Assembly: GCF_007829835.1 (NCBI RefSeq)
Contig: NZ_VIWP01000001.1
Span: forward strand, 1,178,001-1,242,000
Direction of reading: 5' to 3'
Source: Neorhizobium alkalisoli
GTDB taxonomy: Bacteria; Pseudomonadota; Alphaproteobacteria; Rhizobiales; Rhizobiaceae
DNA: 64,000 bases
Positions within the stretch are counted from its first letter, which is position 1, and every line of letters starts with the position of its first letter. The notes under the pieces are model-generated. The model was given only the letters and a program-made list of their open reading frames with translations. It searched no databases and was not told the origin of the DNA. This document shows positions 37,149 through 45,816 of this stretch, piece by piece. Position numbers and translations under genes: made by a program.

Positions 37149-37804
37149 TCCTTTACTCCCCATTTCTTGTAAATGCGGTCGACCAGCTTGGCCTGCGGAT
37201 AGCCGAGGACCCAGTAGATCACCGCCATAGCGGTCAGGATTTCCAGCACGCGAAAACTCTGCGCCCGGATTTCCAGCGCGTTATGGGCAAGGTCGCCGAC
37301 CGCGATGACGGACACGAGCGACGTATCCTTGAACAGCGAGATCCAGGTGCTGGCCAGGACCGGCAGAACACGTCGGGCGGCCTGAGGCAGAATGATCTTC
37401 AGCATCGCTTCCATGTGGCTCATGCCAAGCGCAAGTGCCGCTTCCGTCTGGCCCCTTCGGATCGAGTTGATCCCGGCGCGAAAAGTCTCCGAATTGTAGG
37501 CCGAGACGTTCAGCGCCAGCGCCAGGAGGCCGGTGCCAAATGGCGAGAACGAAATATCCGTGAAGACCGGCAGGACGTAGAAGGTCCAGTAGATCAGCAG
37601 GATGATTGGGACGTTGCGAAAGAACTCGACGAAACAGGCGCTGATGCCGCTGAGAATACGGCTGCTCGACAGGCGCATCAGCGCGAGCACTATCCCGCCC
37701 GGAATGGCGATCAGCATGGTGCAGAAGGTCAGAAGGATGGTGATGAGAACGCCCTGCGCCAGTGCGCCGGAATTCTGCCAGACGACACTCCAGTCGAGAT
37801 TCAT
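37145..37804 (-). CDS. Polar amino-acid-type ABC permease, second subunit
   Basis: 219 residues with five or so membrane helices and the HisM/GlnP family core. Examples are LVFCTMLIAIPGGIVLALMRLS-like helices and the loop FRAGINSIRRGQTEAALALGMSHMEAMLKIILPQAARRVLPVLASTWISLFKDTSLVSVI. Both ends overlap neighbouring genes as ATGA, so the ATPase and two permeases are translationally coupled. It would pair with the upstream permease as a heterodimer. Confidence 0.88.
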   Translation of the reverse strand: MNLDWSVVWQNSGALAQGVLITILLTFCTMLIAIPGGIVLALMRLSSSRILSGISACFVEFFRNVPIILLIYWTFYVLPVFTDISFSPFGTGLLALALNVSAYNSETFRAGINSIRRGQTEAALALGMSHMEAMLKIILPQAARRVLPVLASTWISLFKDTSLVSVIAVGDLAHNALEIRAQSFRVLEILTAMAVIYWVLGYPQAKLVDRIYKKWGVKE

Positions 37805-38466
37805 GACCGCCCCCTATACGCGATGTTCTTGTAGATCAGGTCGATGGCGCGGGTGGCCGGGAAAAGGATGAGGAAGTAGACCACCATCGCGACCGTGAAG
37901 GCTTCCATCGGCCGGAAGCTCTGGCCGGAAACCGTCTCCGTCCGCTTCATCAGTTCCGGTACGGCGATGACGGCCGCGATCGCGGTGTCCTTGATGGTGA
38001 TCGACACGATCGAGCCGAGCGATGGCAGCATGCGGATCAGTGCCTGCGGCAGGATGATCTTGCGCATCACCTGTGCCTCGGACATGCCGAGCACCAGGCC
38101 GGCCTGCGTCTGTCCCGCACGCACCGAGCTTATGCCGGCACGGACGATCTCAGCGACATAGGCACAGATGTGGAAGGTGAGCGCCACCAGTGCCGCCCAG
38201 AACGGCGGCAGGCTGATGCCGGTCACGATCGGAAGAGCGAAGTAGATCCAGATCAGCACGACCAGAACCGGCACGGCGCGCATCGAGTCGATGTAGAAGA
38301 CGAGCGGCACTGACAGCCACCGTGGTCCGTACATGCGGCCGAGAGCGACGGCGATGCCGAAAATCAGGCTCAGGATCACCGTCAGCAGGCTGAGCAGGAT
38401 GGTCAGCCCGAGGCCGCCCGCCAGATATTGCCAGCTGTCGAGAACAGCGGAAAAGTCGAAATCCAT
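37801..38466 (-). CDS. Polar amino-acid-type ABC permease, first subunit
   Basis: 221 residues from the ATG at 38466, with GGCGGAG upstream; a longer in-frame start at 38508 adds 14 proline/cysteine-rich residues and is unlikely. It has the family loop EIVRAGISSVRAGQTQAGLVLGMSEAQVMRKIILPQALIRMLPSLGSIVSITIKDTAIAAVI. It is 127 bases downstream of the binding-protein gene, a gap filled by a large hairpin, and overlaps the next permease. Confidence 0.88.
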   Translation of the reverse strand: MDFDFSAVLDSWQYLAGGLGLTILLSLLTVILSLIFGIAVALGRMYGPRWLSVPLVFYIDSMRAVPVLVVLIWIYFALPIVTGISLPPFWAALVALTFHICAYVAEIVRAGISSVRAGQTQAGLVLGMSEAQVMRKIILPQALIRMLPSLGSIVSITIKDTAIAAVIAVPELMKRTETVSGQSFRPMEAFTVAMVVYFLILFPATRAIDLIYKNIAYRGRS

Positions 38467-38534
38467 GGCGCAGAACTCCGCCCCGCATCCCGGAGGACGC
38501 GGATCCATGTAGCGATGTTGGAAAGGGTGGATCG

Positions 38535-38577
38535 GCGGGCATTTACCGGACCGTTTGGGCGGTCGGGAAATGCCCGC
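38535..38577. other. Large stem-loop directly after the binding-protein gene
   Basis: Ten perfectly paired bases GCGGGCATTT (38535-38544) and AAATGCCCGC (38568-38577) enclose a second stem (ACCGGACCG with CGGTCGG, one bulge) and a short loop. It begins 16 bases past the stop of the substrate-binding protein on the minus strand and ends 68 bases before the permease start. No U-tract follows, so it looks like a 3'-end stabiliser or partial terminator that keeps binding-protein mRNA in excess. Confidence 0.6.
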
Positions 38578-38593
38578 TGAGTGTTGTTTTCGG

Positions 38594-39430
38594 TTACTTC
38601 ATCGTGTCGACGATGCGTGCTTCGTCGGCATTCAGCTTGGGCTGCATGTCCTTTTCAACTGCGCGCAACCAGTCGAGGAAGGGACCCTGTCCCTTGTCGA
38701 TGGCGAGACCGACAGGAGCGGCCTTTTCGGTCGAACCCTGGCAATTGTTGTCTTTCGGCAGGGCCGTCAGGCCGGGAACTTTCTTGCTGAGAAGAACCCA
38801 CTGGATGCGGTTGATGGCGGCCGCATCGGCACGCTTTGCCATGATCTCTTCGATCGGAGCCGGTGCCGATGAGGACGTGACGCCGCGAAGCTTGGCATTC
38901 GGGAAGCGTTCCTTCACCCAGTTTTCCTCGGCACCGCCGATGAAGTAGGCGACGGTGAAGTCTGCGCTGTTGACCGCGTCGACGGTGGCCGCGTCGGCAA
39001 ACTTCTTGTTGTTCTTCAGGCCGAAAACGCAGACGGCGGTCTTCGAATACAGCACGAAATCAACGACCTTCAGACGTTCCGGCGTTTCAGCCAGCGGGGT
39101 GATGCTGAGATCGACCTGATTGGATGCCAGTACCGGAACCTTGGTCTCATGGCTGACCGGGATCGGCTGCAGCTTGACGCCGAGTTCCTTGGCATATTCC
39201 TGCGCCAGCAGCCATGCGGGGCCTTGCCACGCATCGCCCGAACCCGTTGTGTTCTCGACGAGCCAAGGCGTGTTTGCAAGCACACCGACGCGCAGCACGC
39301 CGGCCTTCTTGATGGCGTCGACACGCGCGCTGACGCCCGGTGCCGGGACATCGGCCGCCAGTGCCGGAAGTCCGATGCTGAAGATCGACGCAGCAAGCGC
39401 CAAAGCGGAAATAGTTTTCGATACGATCAT
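38594..39430 (-). CDS. Type 3 (amino-acid-type) ABC substrate-binding protein
   Basis: 278 residues from the ATG at 39430 with GGGAGGA upstream. The Sec signal peptide ends near LPALAAD. SBP_bac_3 features are seen: RVDAIKKAGVLRVGVLANTPWLVENTTGSGDAWQGPAWLLAQEYAKELGVKLQPI, then LASNQVDLSITPLAETPERLKVVDF and FIGGAEENWVKERFPNA. The family binds polar amino acids, opines and related zwitterions. Placement with mannonate-metabolising enzymes suggests a ligand with both sugar-acid and amino character. It follows the GntR gene by 46 bases. Confidence 0.85.
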   Translation of the reverse strand: MIVSKTISALALAASIFSIGLPALAADVPAPGVSARVDAIKKAGVLRVGVLANTPWLVENTTGSGDAWQGPAWLLAQEYAKELGVKLQPIPVSHETKVPVLASNQVDLSITPLAETPERLKVVDFVLYSKTAVCVFGLKNNKKFADAATVDAVNSADFTVAYFIGGAEENWVKERFPNAKLRGVTSSSAPAPIEEIMAKRADAAAINRIQWVLLSKKVPGLTALPKDNNCQGSTEKAAPVGLAIDKGQGPFLDWLRAVEKDMQPKLNADEARIVDTMK

Positions 39431-39476
39431 GGCATTATCCTCCCGATAGCCGTTGTCGTTGAATTGTCGGTATTGG

Positions 39477-40178
39477 TCAGTTTCCGACCGTGCCCTCGAA
39501 GAGCTCCGGTCTGTTTTGGGCAAGCCGCTCTATGGTCAGGAAAACGGCCTGCAAGTGTTCGCGCATGGCGCTTTCCGCCTCGTCTGGCTTGCCTTCGATA
39601 ACGCGCGCGATAATGCGCTCGTGCTGATCGAAGATCCGGTGCAGCCAGTCACCGCTTTCGAGCGACAGGTAACGCACGCGGTCGAGCTGGGCCTTGACGC
39701 CCTGGATCAGCTCCCAGATTGCCGGATATCCGGCAAGGCCGATCAGATAGGTGTGCATCCTGTCGTCGGCATCGAAGAAGCGGCCGAGATCGTTGTCGCG
39801 GATCGCGCGCTTCTGCAGCGTCAGAAAATCATTCAGGTCGTCGGCCACCCGCGTATCGACGTGACGGCAGGCAAGCACGACGGTGCGGCATTCCAGGGTC
39901 TCGCGCACGAACTGGCTGTCATAGACGGCGCGCAGCTGGATAGGGGCAACGAATGTTCCGACCTGAGGCAGGATCTTGAGAAAACCTTCATCCGCCAGCC
40001 GGCGAAAGACTTCGCGGACCGGTGTCCGGCTGACGCCCAGCTGTTCGGAAAACTGTACTTCGGAAATGCTCATTCCCGGCATCAGCCCGCCGGTGAGAAT
40101 CCGCTCGCGCAGTCCCGCATAGATTTCGCGGACAGCCGGCGCAGCTCTCGGAATGCTCATGTCTTTCACAGCGGGCAT
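39477..40178 (-). CDS. GntR-family regulator with FCD effector domain
   Basis: 233 residues. The winged helix is near residues 15-75 (LRERILTGGLMPGMSISEVQFSEQLGVSRTPVREVFRRLADEGFL). The all-helical FCD domain follows, with metal-ligand-like histidines in FFDADDRMHTYLIGLAG, FDQHERIIARVI and REHLQAV. AGGAGA precedes the ATG. It is the first gene of the minus-strand unit that continues into the ABC importer and uxuAB. The palindromic site just upstream suggests autoregulation, with a sugar acid or the imported compound as inducer. Confidence 0.88.
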   Translation of the reverse strand: MPAVKDMSIPRAAPAVREIYAGLRERILTGGLMPGMSISEVQFSEQLGVSRTPVREVFRRLADEGFLKILPQVGTFVAPIQLRAVYDSQFVRETLECRTVVLACRHVDTRVADDLNDFLTLQKRAIRDNDLGRFFDADDRMHTYLIGLAGYPAIWELIQGVKAQLDRVRYLSLESGDWLHRIFDQHERIIARVIEGKPDEAESAMREHLQAVFLTIERLAQNRPELFEGTVGN

Positions 40179-40191
40179 TTAACGTCTCCTC

Positions 40192-40213
40192 TTGTATACT
40201 AGTAAACATACAA
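40192..40213. promoter_or_regulatory. Candidate GntR operator
   Basis: Inverted repeat TTGTAT (40192-40197) and ATACAA (40208-40213) with a 10-base spacer, 14 bases upstream of the GntR start. The TTGTATAC half resembles operators of FCD-type GntR proteins. Its position between the RBS and the presumed promoter fits repression of the operon. Confidence 0.55.
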
Positions 40214-40401
40214 AGAAATCGGCGTCAATGCGGGTGGCCGATTTTGTTGTTGCAGCCCGGACTGTCGGCAGAGTAGCCGCTGCCCGGAAAGCTTGGTTTT
40301 CGGGCTTTAAGGTTTTGGATTCTTTGAATATATCGGTGCAGAAGGCTCACGCGCCGTTCAGGGGCGGAGGCACTGAGAGAAGCCGTTCACGGCCTTTTTC
40401 T

Positions 40402-41523
40402 TTAGCCGTTCATTGTTGCTGCAAACCGATCGACCCGAAAATCGTGAATGGGCGTTTCGGTTGCGCCGGTCGAAATCAGCTCCGCCATGACATCGCCAAC
40501 GCCCGGTCCCAATTGGAACCCGTGGCCGCAGAAGCCGAAGGCGTGGAACAGCTCCGGCGTGGTTGCCGAAGATCCCATGACGGGAAGGCCATCGCCGACA
40601 TAACCTTCGCAGCCGGACCATGTGCGGATGACGGAGACATTGGCGAGCGCCGGAAGAATGGGCAGCAGAGCGCGCAATTGTCCCGGCAATCGGGCAGGAT
40701 CCGCCTTGGCATGGCCGCTGTCGAGTGAAACGTCCGTGCGTTCCGCGCCTCCGCCGAAGACGATGTTGCCTCGCTCGACCTGCCGCAGATAACCTCCGCC
40801 ATGGTCATGTGCCCAGACACCGACGACCGGCAGAATGCGGTGCGGTAAGGGTTCGGTCACACCCATCTGCGGGCCTTTTGCAATGATCGGGACAGGTTCC
40901 CCGAACTGGGCAGAGATGCGGGCTCCCCAGGCACCGGCCGTATTGAGCAGGGATGCGGCTGAATAGGTGCCGGCAGATGTCTCGACCTCGAAACCGAAGG
41001 CTGTCTTACGAATGGCCCGTACGTCGACATTTTCGACGATCTCGGCGCCGATCCTCCTTGCGGCATCCGCGAATGCAGGCGCAATCAGTCGTGGATTGCC
41101 ACTGCCATCTTCCGGCGAAAAGGATGCGGCGATCGCGTCTGGGCCAAGGCCGGGAAACCGGGAATGCAGTTCTCTCGGTGCAAGCTCCTCAAGATCAAGG
41201 CCCCATGGCCTTGCGGCCGCAGCGAAGCTGCGCATCTCCTCGAGCCCTTTTGGGCTGAAAACGAGACGGACATGCCCGGTTGCGCGAAACTCGACGTCCC
41301 GCCCCAGCATTTCGGTTGCCTTTCCCCAGAGTGTCAGCGACCGCCGGGCGAGGGGAAGCTGCGGCAGGTAGCGGCCGCTGCGGCGGATATTGCCGAAGGA
41401 GGCGACGGTTGCGCCGCTTCCCACCCGGTTTCTTTCGATCAGCGTTACCCTCAGGCCGCGTCGGGCCAGAAAATAGGTCGATGCAGCCCCCATCAGGCCG
41501 CCTCCCAGAACGATCACATCCAT
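40402..41523 (-). CDS. DAO-family FAD oxidoreductase (opine/amine dehydrogenase beta-subunit type)
   Basis: 373 residues with the dinucleotide motif VIVLGGGLMGAASTYFLARRGLRVTLIERNRVGSGAT at the N-terminus. The GFCGHGFQLGPGVGDVMAELI block near the C-terminus is shared by OoxB/HcnC and sarcosine-oxidase-like enzymes. It lies divergent from hyuA and only 5 kb from a matching [2Fe-2S] protein and an FAD/BFD oxidoreductase. In opine oxidases, HcnABC and dye-linked proline dehydrogenases these three make one complex. It likely oxidises a C-N bond of an imino or cyclic amino acid. Confidence 0.8.
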   Translation of the reverse strand: MDVIVLGGGLMGAASTYFLARRGLRVTLIERNRVGSGATVASFGNIRRSGRYLPQLPLARRSLTLWGKATEMLGRDVEFRATGHVRLVFSPKGLEEMRSFAAAARPWGLDLEELAPRELHSRFPGLGPDAIAASFSPEDGSGNPRLIAPAFADAARRIGAEIVENVDVRAIRKTAFGFEVETSAGTYSAASLLNTAGAWGARISAQFGEPVPIIAKGPQMGVTEPLPHRILPVVGVWAHDHGGGYLRQVERGNIVFGGGAERTDVSLDSGHAKADPARLPGQLRALLPILPALANVSVIRTWSGCEGYVGDGLPVMGSSATTPELFHAFGFCGHGFQLGPGVGDVMAELISTGATETPIHDFRVDRFAATMNG

Positions 41524-41596
41524 GAAGCCGTTTCCGCAGTCTCTCTCATGCCTTTCACCATTCCGGGGGCAATCGGCGGTGTCAAAGTCGAGCTTC

Positions 41597-41658
41597 TATG
41601 CTTCCCATAAGTCGAGCCTATGGGTCGTGGGAGCTAAAGCATAAGCGCGACTTATAGG
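41597..41658. promoter_or_regulatory. Nested inverted repeats in the hyuA promoter region
   Basis: Three symmetric elements sit between divergent genes. CCCATA and TATGGG are separated by nine bases (41604-41624), a T-N11-A LysR-type box. TATGCTT (41597-41603) pairs with AAGCATA (41637-41643). ATAAG and CTTAT flank CGCGA (41641-41655). In addition CCCATAAGTCG (41604-41614) and CGACTTATAGG (41648-41658) match as an inverted repeat with one mismatch. They lie 79-140 bases upstream of the hyuA ATG, a usual place for LysR activation. The LysR gene at 47510-48415 is a candidate binder. Confidence 0.55.
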
Positions 41659-41736
41659 ATGCGGCTCTTTCGCTCTTGGACCAGCTTCGCCGATCCGTGT
41701 CAGCTTCATGACAAGCAGCACGAAAGGACCCTGAAA

Positions 41737-43821
41737 ATGGACAATGTGGCCGCGCCCGGCAAAGGCGCCTTCGATCAGCAGGACTGGAAAATCGGCGTCG
41801 ATATCGGCGGCACTTTCATCGATTTCTGCGCTCTCGAAATACGCTCCGGCCGGGTCGCTTCCCTGAAAGTACTGACAACGCCCGATGATCCGGGTGCGGA
41901 ATTGATGACAGGCCTTTCTCTTCTCGCCGAGCGGGAAGGACTTCAGCCTTCGGCCGTCAGCCGCTTCGTGCATGGCACGACGGTTGGCATTAATACTGTC
42001 ATCCAGCGTCGTGGCGTCTCGCTGGCGCTGATGACCAATGCCGGTTTCGAAGACGTGATCGAGCTGGCGCGTCTCAGAATGCCCGATGTCTATTCGCTCT
42101 TCTGTGCCCGCCCAGACCAGCTGATTTCCCGCGACATGATTTTTGGCATTCCGGCCCGTTTGCGCGCCGATGGCAGCGAAGCCCAGGCGCCGGATCTTTC
42201 CGTGGTTGCCACCGCGGTTGCGAAGGCAAAGGCGAATGGTGCGGCCGGCATCATCATCTCCTTCCTGCATTCCTGGCGCAACGATGCCCATGAAGCGGCC
42301 GTGAAGCATGAGATCGCCCGCATCGCGCCGGATCTCTTCGTCTTTACCTCTTGCGAGGTCTGGCCGGTGATCCGCGAATACGAGCGGACAACGACCGCCA
42401 TTCTCAACGGTTACGTTCATCCGCGTGTTTCCGGTTATCTGACAGCACTTGAAGAAAAGCTGCTATCGCGTGGCGTGACGGCGCCGGCATTGCTGACCAA
42501 GTCGAACGGCGGCGTCATGAATGCCGACGAAGGCAAGCGGTCCTGCGTGCAGATGCTGCTTTCGGGGACCGCCTCCGGCGTCATTGGCGCTGCCTGGCTT
42601 GCCCGGCGCGCCGGCGAAAAACATATTCTTACTCTCGATATCGGCGGCACTTCGGCGGATTTTGCGCTGATCATCGATGGCGAGCCGCAATTCGGCACCG
42701 GCGAACTGATTGGCGAATTCCCGCTGCATATTCCTTCCGTTTCCGTCAGCTCTATCGGCATCGGCGGCGGTTCGATCGCCAGCGTCGATGCGCAGGGTGT
42801 GCTGCGGGTCGGCCCGGAATCGGCGGGCTCGACACCGGGGCCTGCCTGTTACGGTCGCGGCGGCGAACAGGCGACGGTCACCGATGCCATGGCCGTCTGC
42901 GGCTGGCTCGGCCACAGCCAGATGGCCTATGGACAGCTGCAGATCGATGTCGGCCTTGCCCGCGCGGCCGTGACCCGGCTGGCGGAGAAGATCGGCCGCA
43001 CGGCGGAAGAAGCAGCCCAGGCCATTCTCGATATCGCCATTTCGGAAATGTTCGTCGAGGTCGAGAAGCTGGCATCGCGTGCCGGCGTCGATCTGCGGGA
43101 GTTCACGTTGATGCCGTTTGGTGGCGGTGGCCCCATGCTTGGCGCCTTTCTCGCCCGCGAATTCAAGATGGCCAAGGTCATCGGCCCGCCGCGGCCCGGC
43201 GTCGTTTCGGCGCTTGGCGGCCTTGTCGCCGACCTCCGCGGCGATTTCATCCGCACGGTCTTCACCCATCTCTCTGATGAGGCAGCGCCGCAGCTCCGTG
43301 GAGCTCTGGAGGAGCTTGCCCTCGAAGGACGCAACTGGCTGACAAAGCAGGGGCATGCGGGGGCGGCAACGCTGAATATCTCCGCCGACATGCGTTATCT
43401 TGGCCAGAGCTTTGAGATCGAGGTGCCGATCCAGGCCGCCTGGATTGCCGAGGGCAAGCTGAGCGCGATCGAGGAAGCTTTTCATGCCATGCACGCACGG
43501 CTCTACGATTTCCATGATCCGGATGGCGCGATCGAGATCGTCAACCTGCGCCTTTCGGCAATCGGCGCAGGCCCTGTCCTGGAATTCCCGGTCGATACCC
43601 GAGAAGGCGGTGAGGCGGCCAATGCCGAGCGCGAGATCCCGGTCTTCACCGGCAAGGCCATCGAATGGATCGGCCTTTATCGGCGAGATCGTTTGCGCCC
43701 CGGCAGCCATTTTTCCGGCCCGGCTGTTGTCGCCCAGGAGGATACGACCTTCGCCATTCCGGGCGGTACGCATGTCGAAGTCGACAGCCACCTGAACCTG
43801 CATCTCACCTTTTCGGAGTAA
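41737..43821 (+). CDS. hyuA: Hydantoinase/oxoprolinase A subunit
   Basis: 694 residues from the ATG at 41737 (GAAAGGA upstream); an earlier in-frame start at 41659 lies within the operator-like repeats and is rejected. ASKHA-fold phosphate loops are visible: KIGVDIGGTFIDFCAL near residue 20 and HILTLDIGGTSADFALI in the middle, plus the FVHGTTVGINTVIQRRG segment. HyuA couples ATP hydrolysis to opening of a cyclic amide such as N-methylhydantoin or 5-oxoproline, together with HyuB. It starts the plus-strand operon hyuA-hyuB-[2Fe-2S]-FAD. The specific lactam cannot be read directly. Confidence 0.87.
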   Translation: MDNVAAPGKGAFDQQDWKIGVDIGGTFIDFCALEIRSGRVASLKVLTTPDDPGAELMTGLSLLAEREGLQPSAVSRFVHGTTVGINTVIQRRGVSLALMTNAGFEDVIELARLRMPDVYSLFCARPDQLISRDMIFGIPARLRADGSEAQAPDLSVVATAVAKAKANGAAGIIISFLHSWRNDAHEAAVKHEIARIAPDLFVFTSCEVWPVIREYERTTTAILNGYVHPRVSGYLTALEEKLLSRGVTAPALLTKSNGGVMNADEGKRSCVQMLLSGTASGVIGAAWLARRAGEKHILTLDIGGTSADFALIIDGEPQFGTGELIGEFPLHIPSVSVSSIGIGGGSIASVDAQGVLRVGPESAGSTPGPACYGRGGEQATVTDAMAVCGWLGHSQMAYGQLQIDVGLARAAVTRLAEKIGRTAEEAAQAILDIAISEMFVEVEKLASRAGVDLREFTLMPFGGGGPMLGAFLAREFKMAKVIGPPRPGVVSALGGLVADLRGDFIRTVFTHLSDEAAPQLRGALEELALEGRNWLTKQGHAGAATLNISADMRYLGQSFEIEVPIQAAWIAEGKLSAIEEAFHAMHARLYDFHDPDGAIEIVNLRLSAIGAGPVLEFPVDTREGGEAANAEREIPVFTGKAIEWIGLYRRDRLRPGSHFSGPAVVAQEDTTFAIPGGTHVEVDSHLNLHLTFSE

Positions 43822-43827
43822 CAGCCC

Positions 43828-45816
43828 ATGTTCGATCCCTTGAACCTTCAGGTGTTCGCCAACCACACCCGCGCTGCCGCCGAAAACATGGCCTATACGC
43901 TGCAGCGCACGGCCCATTCCGCCTTCGTCAAGGAGACGGAAGACTTTACCGTCATGCTGATCAACCGGAAGGGCGAGACGTTTGGCGTGCCGATGGGGCT
44001 CGGCGCTACCTGGTATCCGGGTCTCACCTATACCCGCGCGATCGAGATGATCGACGATTACAAGCCCGGCGATGTCGCCTTCACCAACGATCCCTATTCC
44101 TGTTTCGTCGCCACCCATGCGCCGGATACGCATCTCTGGAAGCCGGTCTTTTACGAGGGTGAGATCATCGCCTGGACCGGCGGGCATATCCACAATACCG
44201 ACATGGGCGGCGCGGTGCCCGCCTCGCTGTCGCGGGCGCTGACGGAGATCCACCAGGAAGGTATCCGTTTCCCACCGATGAAACTGGTCAATGAAGGGGG
44301 CTTCGACGAGCAGATCTTGAAGATCATGACGACCAATGTCCGCAAGCCCGATCTCAATATCGGCGACATGAAGGCTCTGGTCGGCGCGCTCAACACGGGC
44401 GAGCGAAAGATCCTCGCCATGGTGGAAAAGTTCGGAAAAGAGGCCTTTCTCCAAGGCACCGAGGTTCTGCTCGACCATGCCGAGGCGCAGGCGCGCGATA
44501 TTCTTCGTTCCATGCCGGATGGCACCTGGGAGTTCGTCGATTATGCCGACGAGGATTCCGTCGAGGCCAATCCCTGCCGGCTGAAGTTGACTCTGACGAT
44601 CCGCGGCGACGAAGCGATCCTCGATTTCACCGGCTCGGATCCGCAGCTTGGTTCCTCGCTCAACGTGCCTTCGGGCGGTGACCCGCGTCATACGATGCTG
44701 CTGGTCGGCGTCTATTACATTCTCTACACGCTCAATCCAAAAATCCTGCTCAATACCGGCTTGACGCGCCCGTTCACCTGCATCACGCCGAAGGGCAGCG
44801 TGCTCAACCCGATTGCACCCGCTGCCGTCGGCATGCGCTCGCTCACCTGCGCGCGTCTTCGCTCCGTCGTCTTCGGGGCCTTCAATCAGGCTGTGCCGGA
44901 CAAGCTGCCGGCCGCACCGGCCGGCAATAACTGCATCGTCAACGTCATGACGACGGATGAACGCAATGGCCGCACGGTCATCGCGGCAGTCAATCCGGTG
45001 GTCGGCGGCGGCGGCGGCATGCCCTATCGGGACGGCACCAATGGTTCCGGCGCCGACGCAGCCTATCTGAAGAACACGCCGATCGAGATCACTGAGACGG
45101 AAGTGCCGATCGAGTTCGTCAAATACGGGCTCGCCAAGGACAGCGGCGGCGCGGGCCGCTGGCGCGGTGGTCTTGCGACCGAAATGGCCTTCCGAGTCTT
45201 CTCGCCGGGAAGCCGCATCACCGCCCGCAACCGTGATCGCAGCTTCTTCCGCCCCTGGGGCACGCTGGGCGGCAAGGCCGCCGGCCTGTCCGATATGGTT
45301 CTGAACCCCGGCACAGACGATTTCAAGCGGCTCGGCAATATCGACACTGCGATCCTGCAACCCGGTGACGTACTGGAAATCCGGTCCGCCGGCGGTGGCG
45401 GCCGTGGCGATCCGATCGAACGAGAGGTCTGGCGTGTGGCACAGGATGTCGCCCGCGGTTACGTCTCGGCCGAGGCTGCCGAACGTGATTACGCTGTCGT
45501 CATCCGCGATGGTGTCGTTGACGAGGCGGAAACGGAAAGGCTGAGAGCGGCCCATGTGGCGTCGGGCAGGCACTTCCACTACGGCCCCGAGCGCGACGGA
45601 TATGAAGCGCAATGGACCCGTGAGGCCTATGACCTCCTGACCGAAATCCTGCAGGGCCTTCCGATCCACTGGCGCTTCTTCACCAAGACGGAGATTTTCC
45701 GCCGGATGAAGGGCCGTGTCGGGGCTGACGGCGTGGCCGCCGCCTTCGCGGATGTTCGGGCACGCTTCAAGGACATGCCCGAACTCGTCACCGAGCGGAA
45801 AGAGGCGGCGGAATGA
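43828..45816 (+). CDS. hyuB: Hydantoinase/oxoprolinase B subunit
   Basis: 662 residues of the HyuB family. Landmarks are the N-terminal FANHTRAAAENMAYTLQRTAHS, the metal-site-like GGHIHNTDMGGAVP, NVPSGGDPRHTMLLVGVYY and the glycine-rich GGGGGMPYRDGTNGSGADAAYLKNTPIEITETEVPIEFVKYGL near residue 400. It forms the amidohydrolytic partner of HyuA. The gene starts six bases after hyuA, and its stop overlaps the next start as ATGA. This makes a tightly coupled unit with the redox proteins downstream, a pairing that suggests ring opening followed by oxidation, or the reverse. Confidence 0.88.
   Translation: MFDPLNLQVFANHTRAAAENMAYTLQRTAHSAFVKETEDFTVMLINRKGETFGVPMGLGATWYPGLTYTRAIEMIDDYKPGDVAFTNDPYSCFVATHAPDTHLWKPVFYEGEIIAWTGGHIHNTDMGGAVPASLSRALTEIHQEGIRFPPMKLVNEGGFDEQILKIMTTNVRKPDLNIGDMKALVGALNTGERKILAMVEKFGKEAFLQGTEVLLDHAEAQARDILRSMPDGTWEFVDYADEDSVEANPCRLKLTLTIRGDEAILDFTGSDPQLGSSLNVPSGGDPRHTMLLVGVYYILYTLNPKILLNTGLTRPFTCITPKGSVLNPIAPAAVGMRSLTCARLRSVVFGAFNQAVPDKLPAAPAGNNCIVNVMTTDERNGRTVIAAVNPVVGGGGGMPYRDGTNGSGADAAYLKNTPIEITETEVPIEFVKYGLAKDSGGAGRWRGGLATEMAFRVFSPGSRITARNRDRSFFRPWGTLGGKAAGLSDMVLNPGTDDFKRLGNIDTAILQPGDVLEIRSAGGGGRGDPIEREVWRVAQDVARGYVSAEAAERDYAVVIRDGVVDEAETERLRAAHVASGRHFHYGPERDGYEAQWTREAYDLLTEILQGLPIHWRFFTKTEIFRRMKGRVGADGVAAAFADVRARFKDMPELVTERKEAAE

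Noticed and set aside
38535..40180. Shared 11-base sequence GCGGGCATTTA in the binding-protein hairpin and at the GntR start codon
   Set aside because: Matches of this length are expected many times by chance in a 64-kb window, and the two contexts differ.
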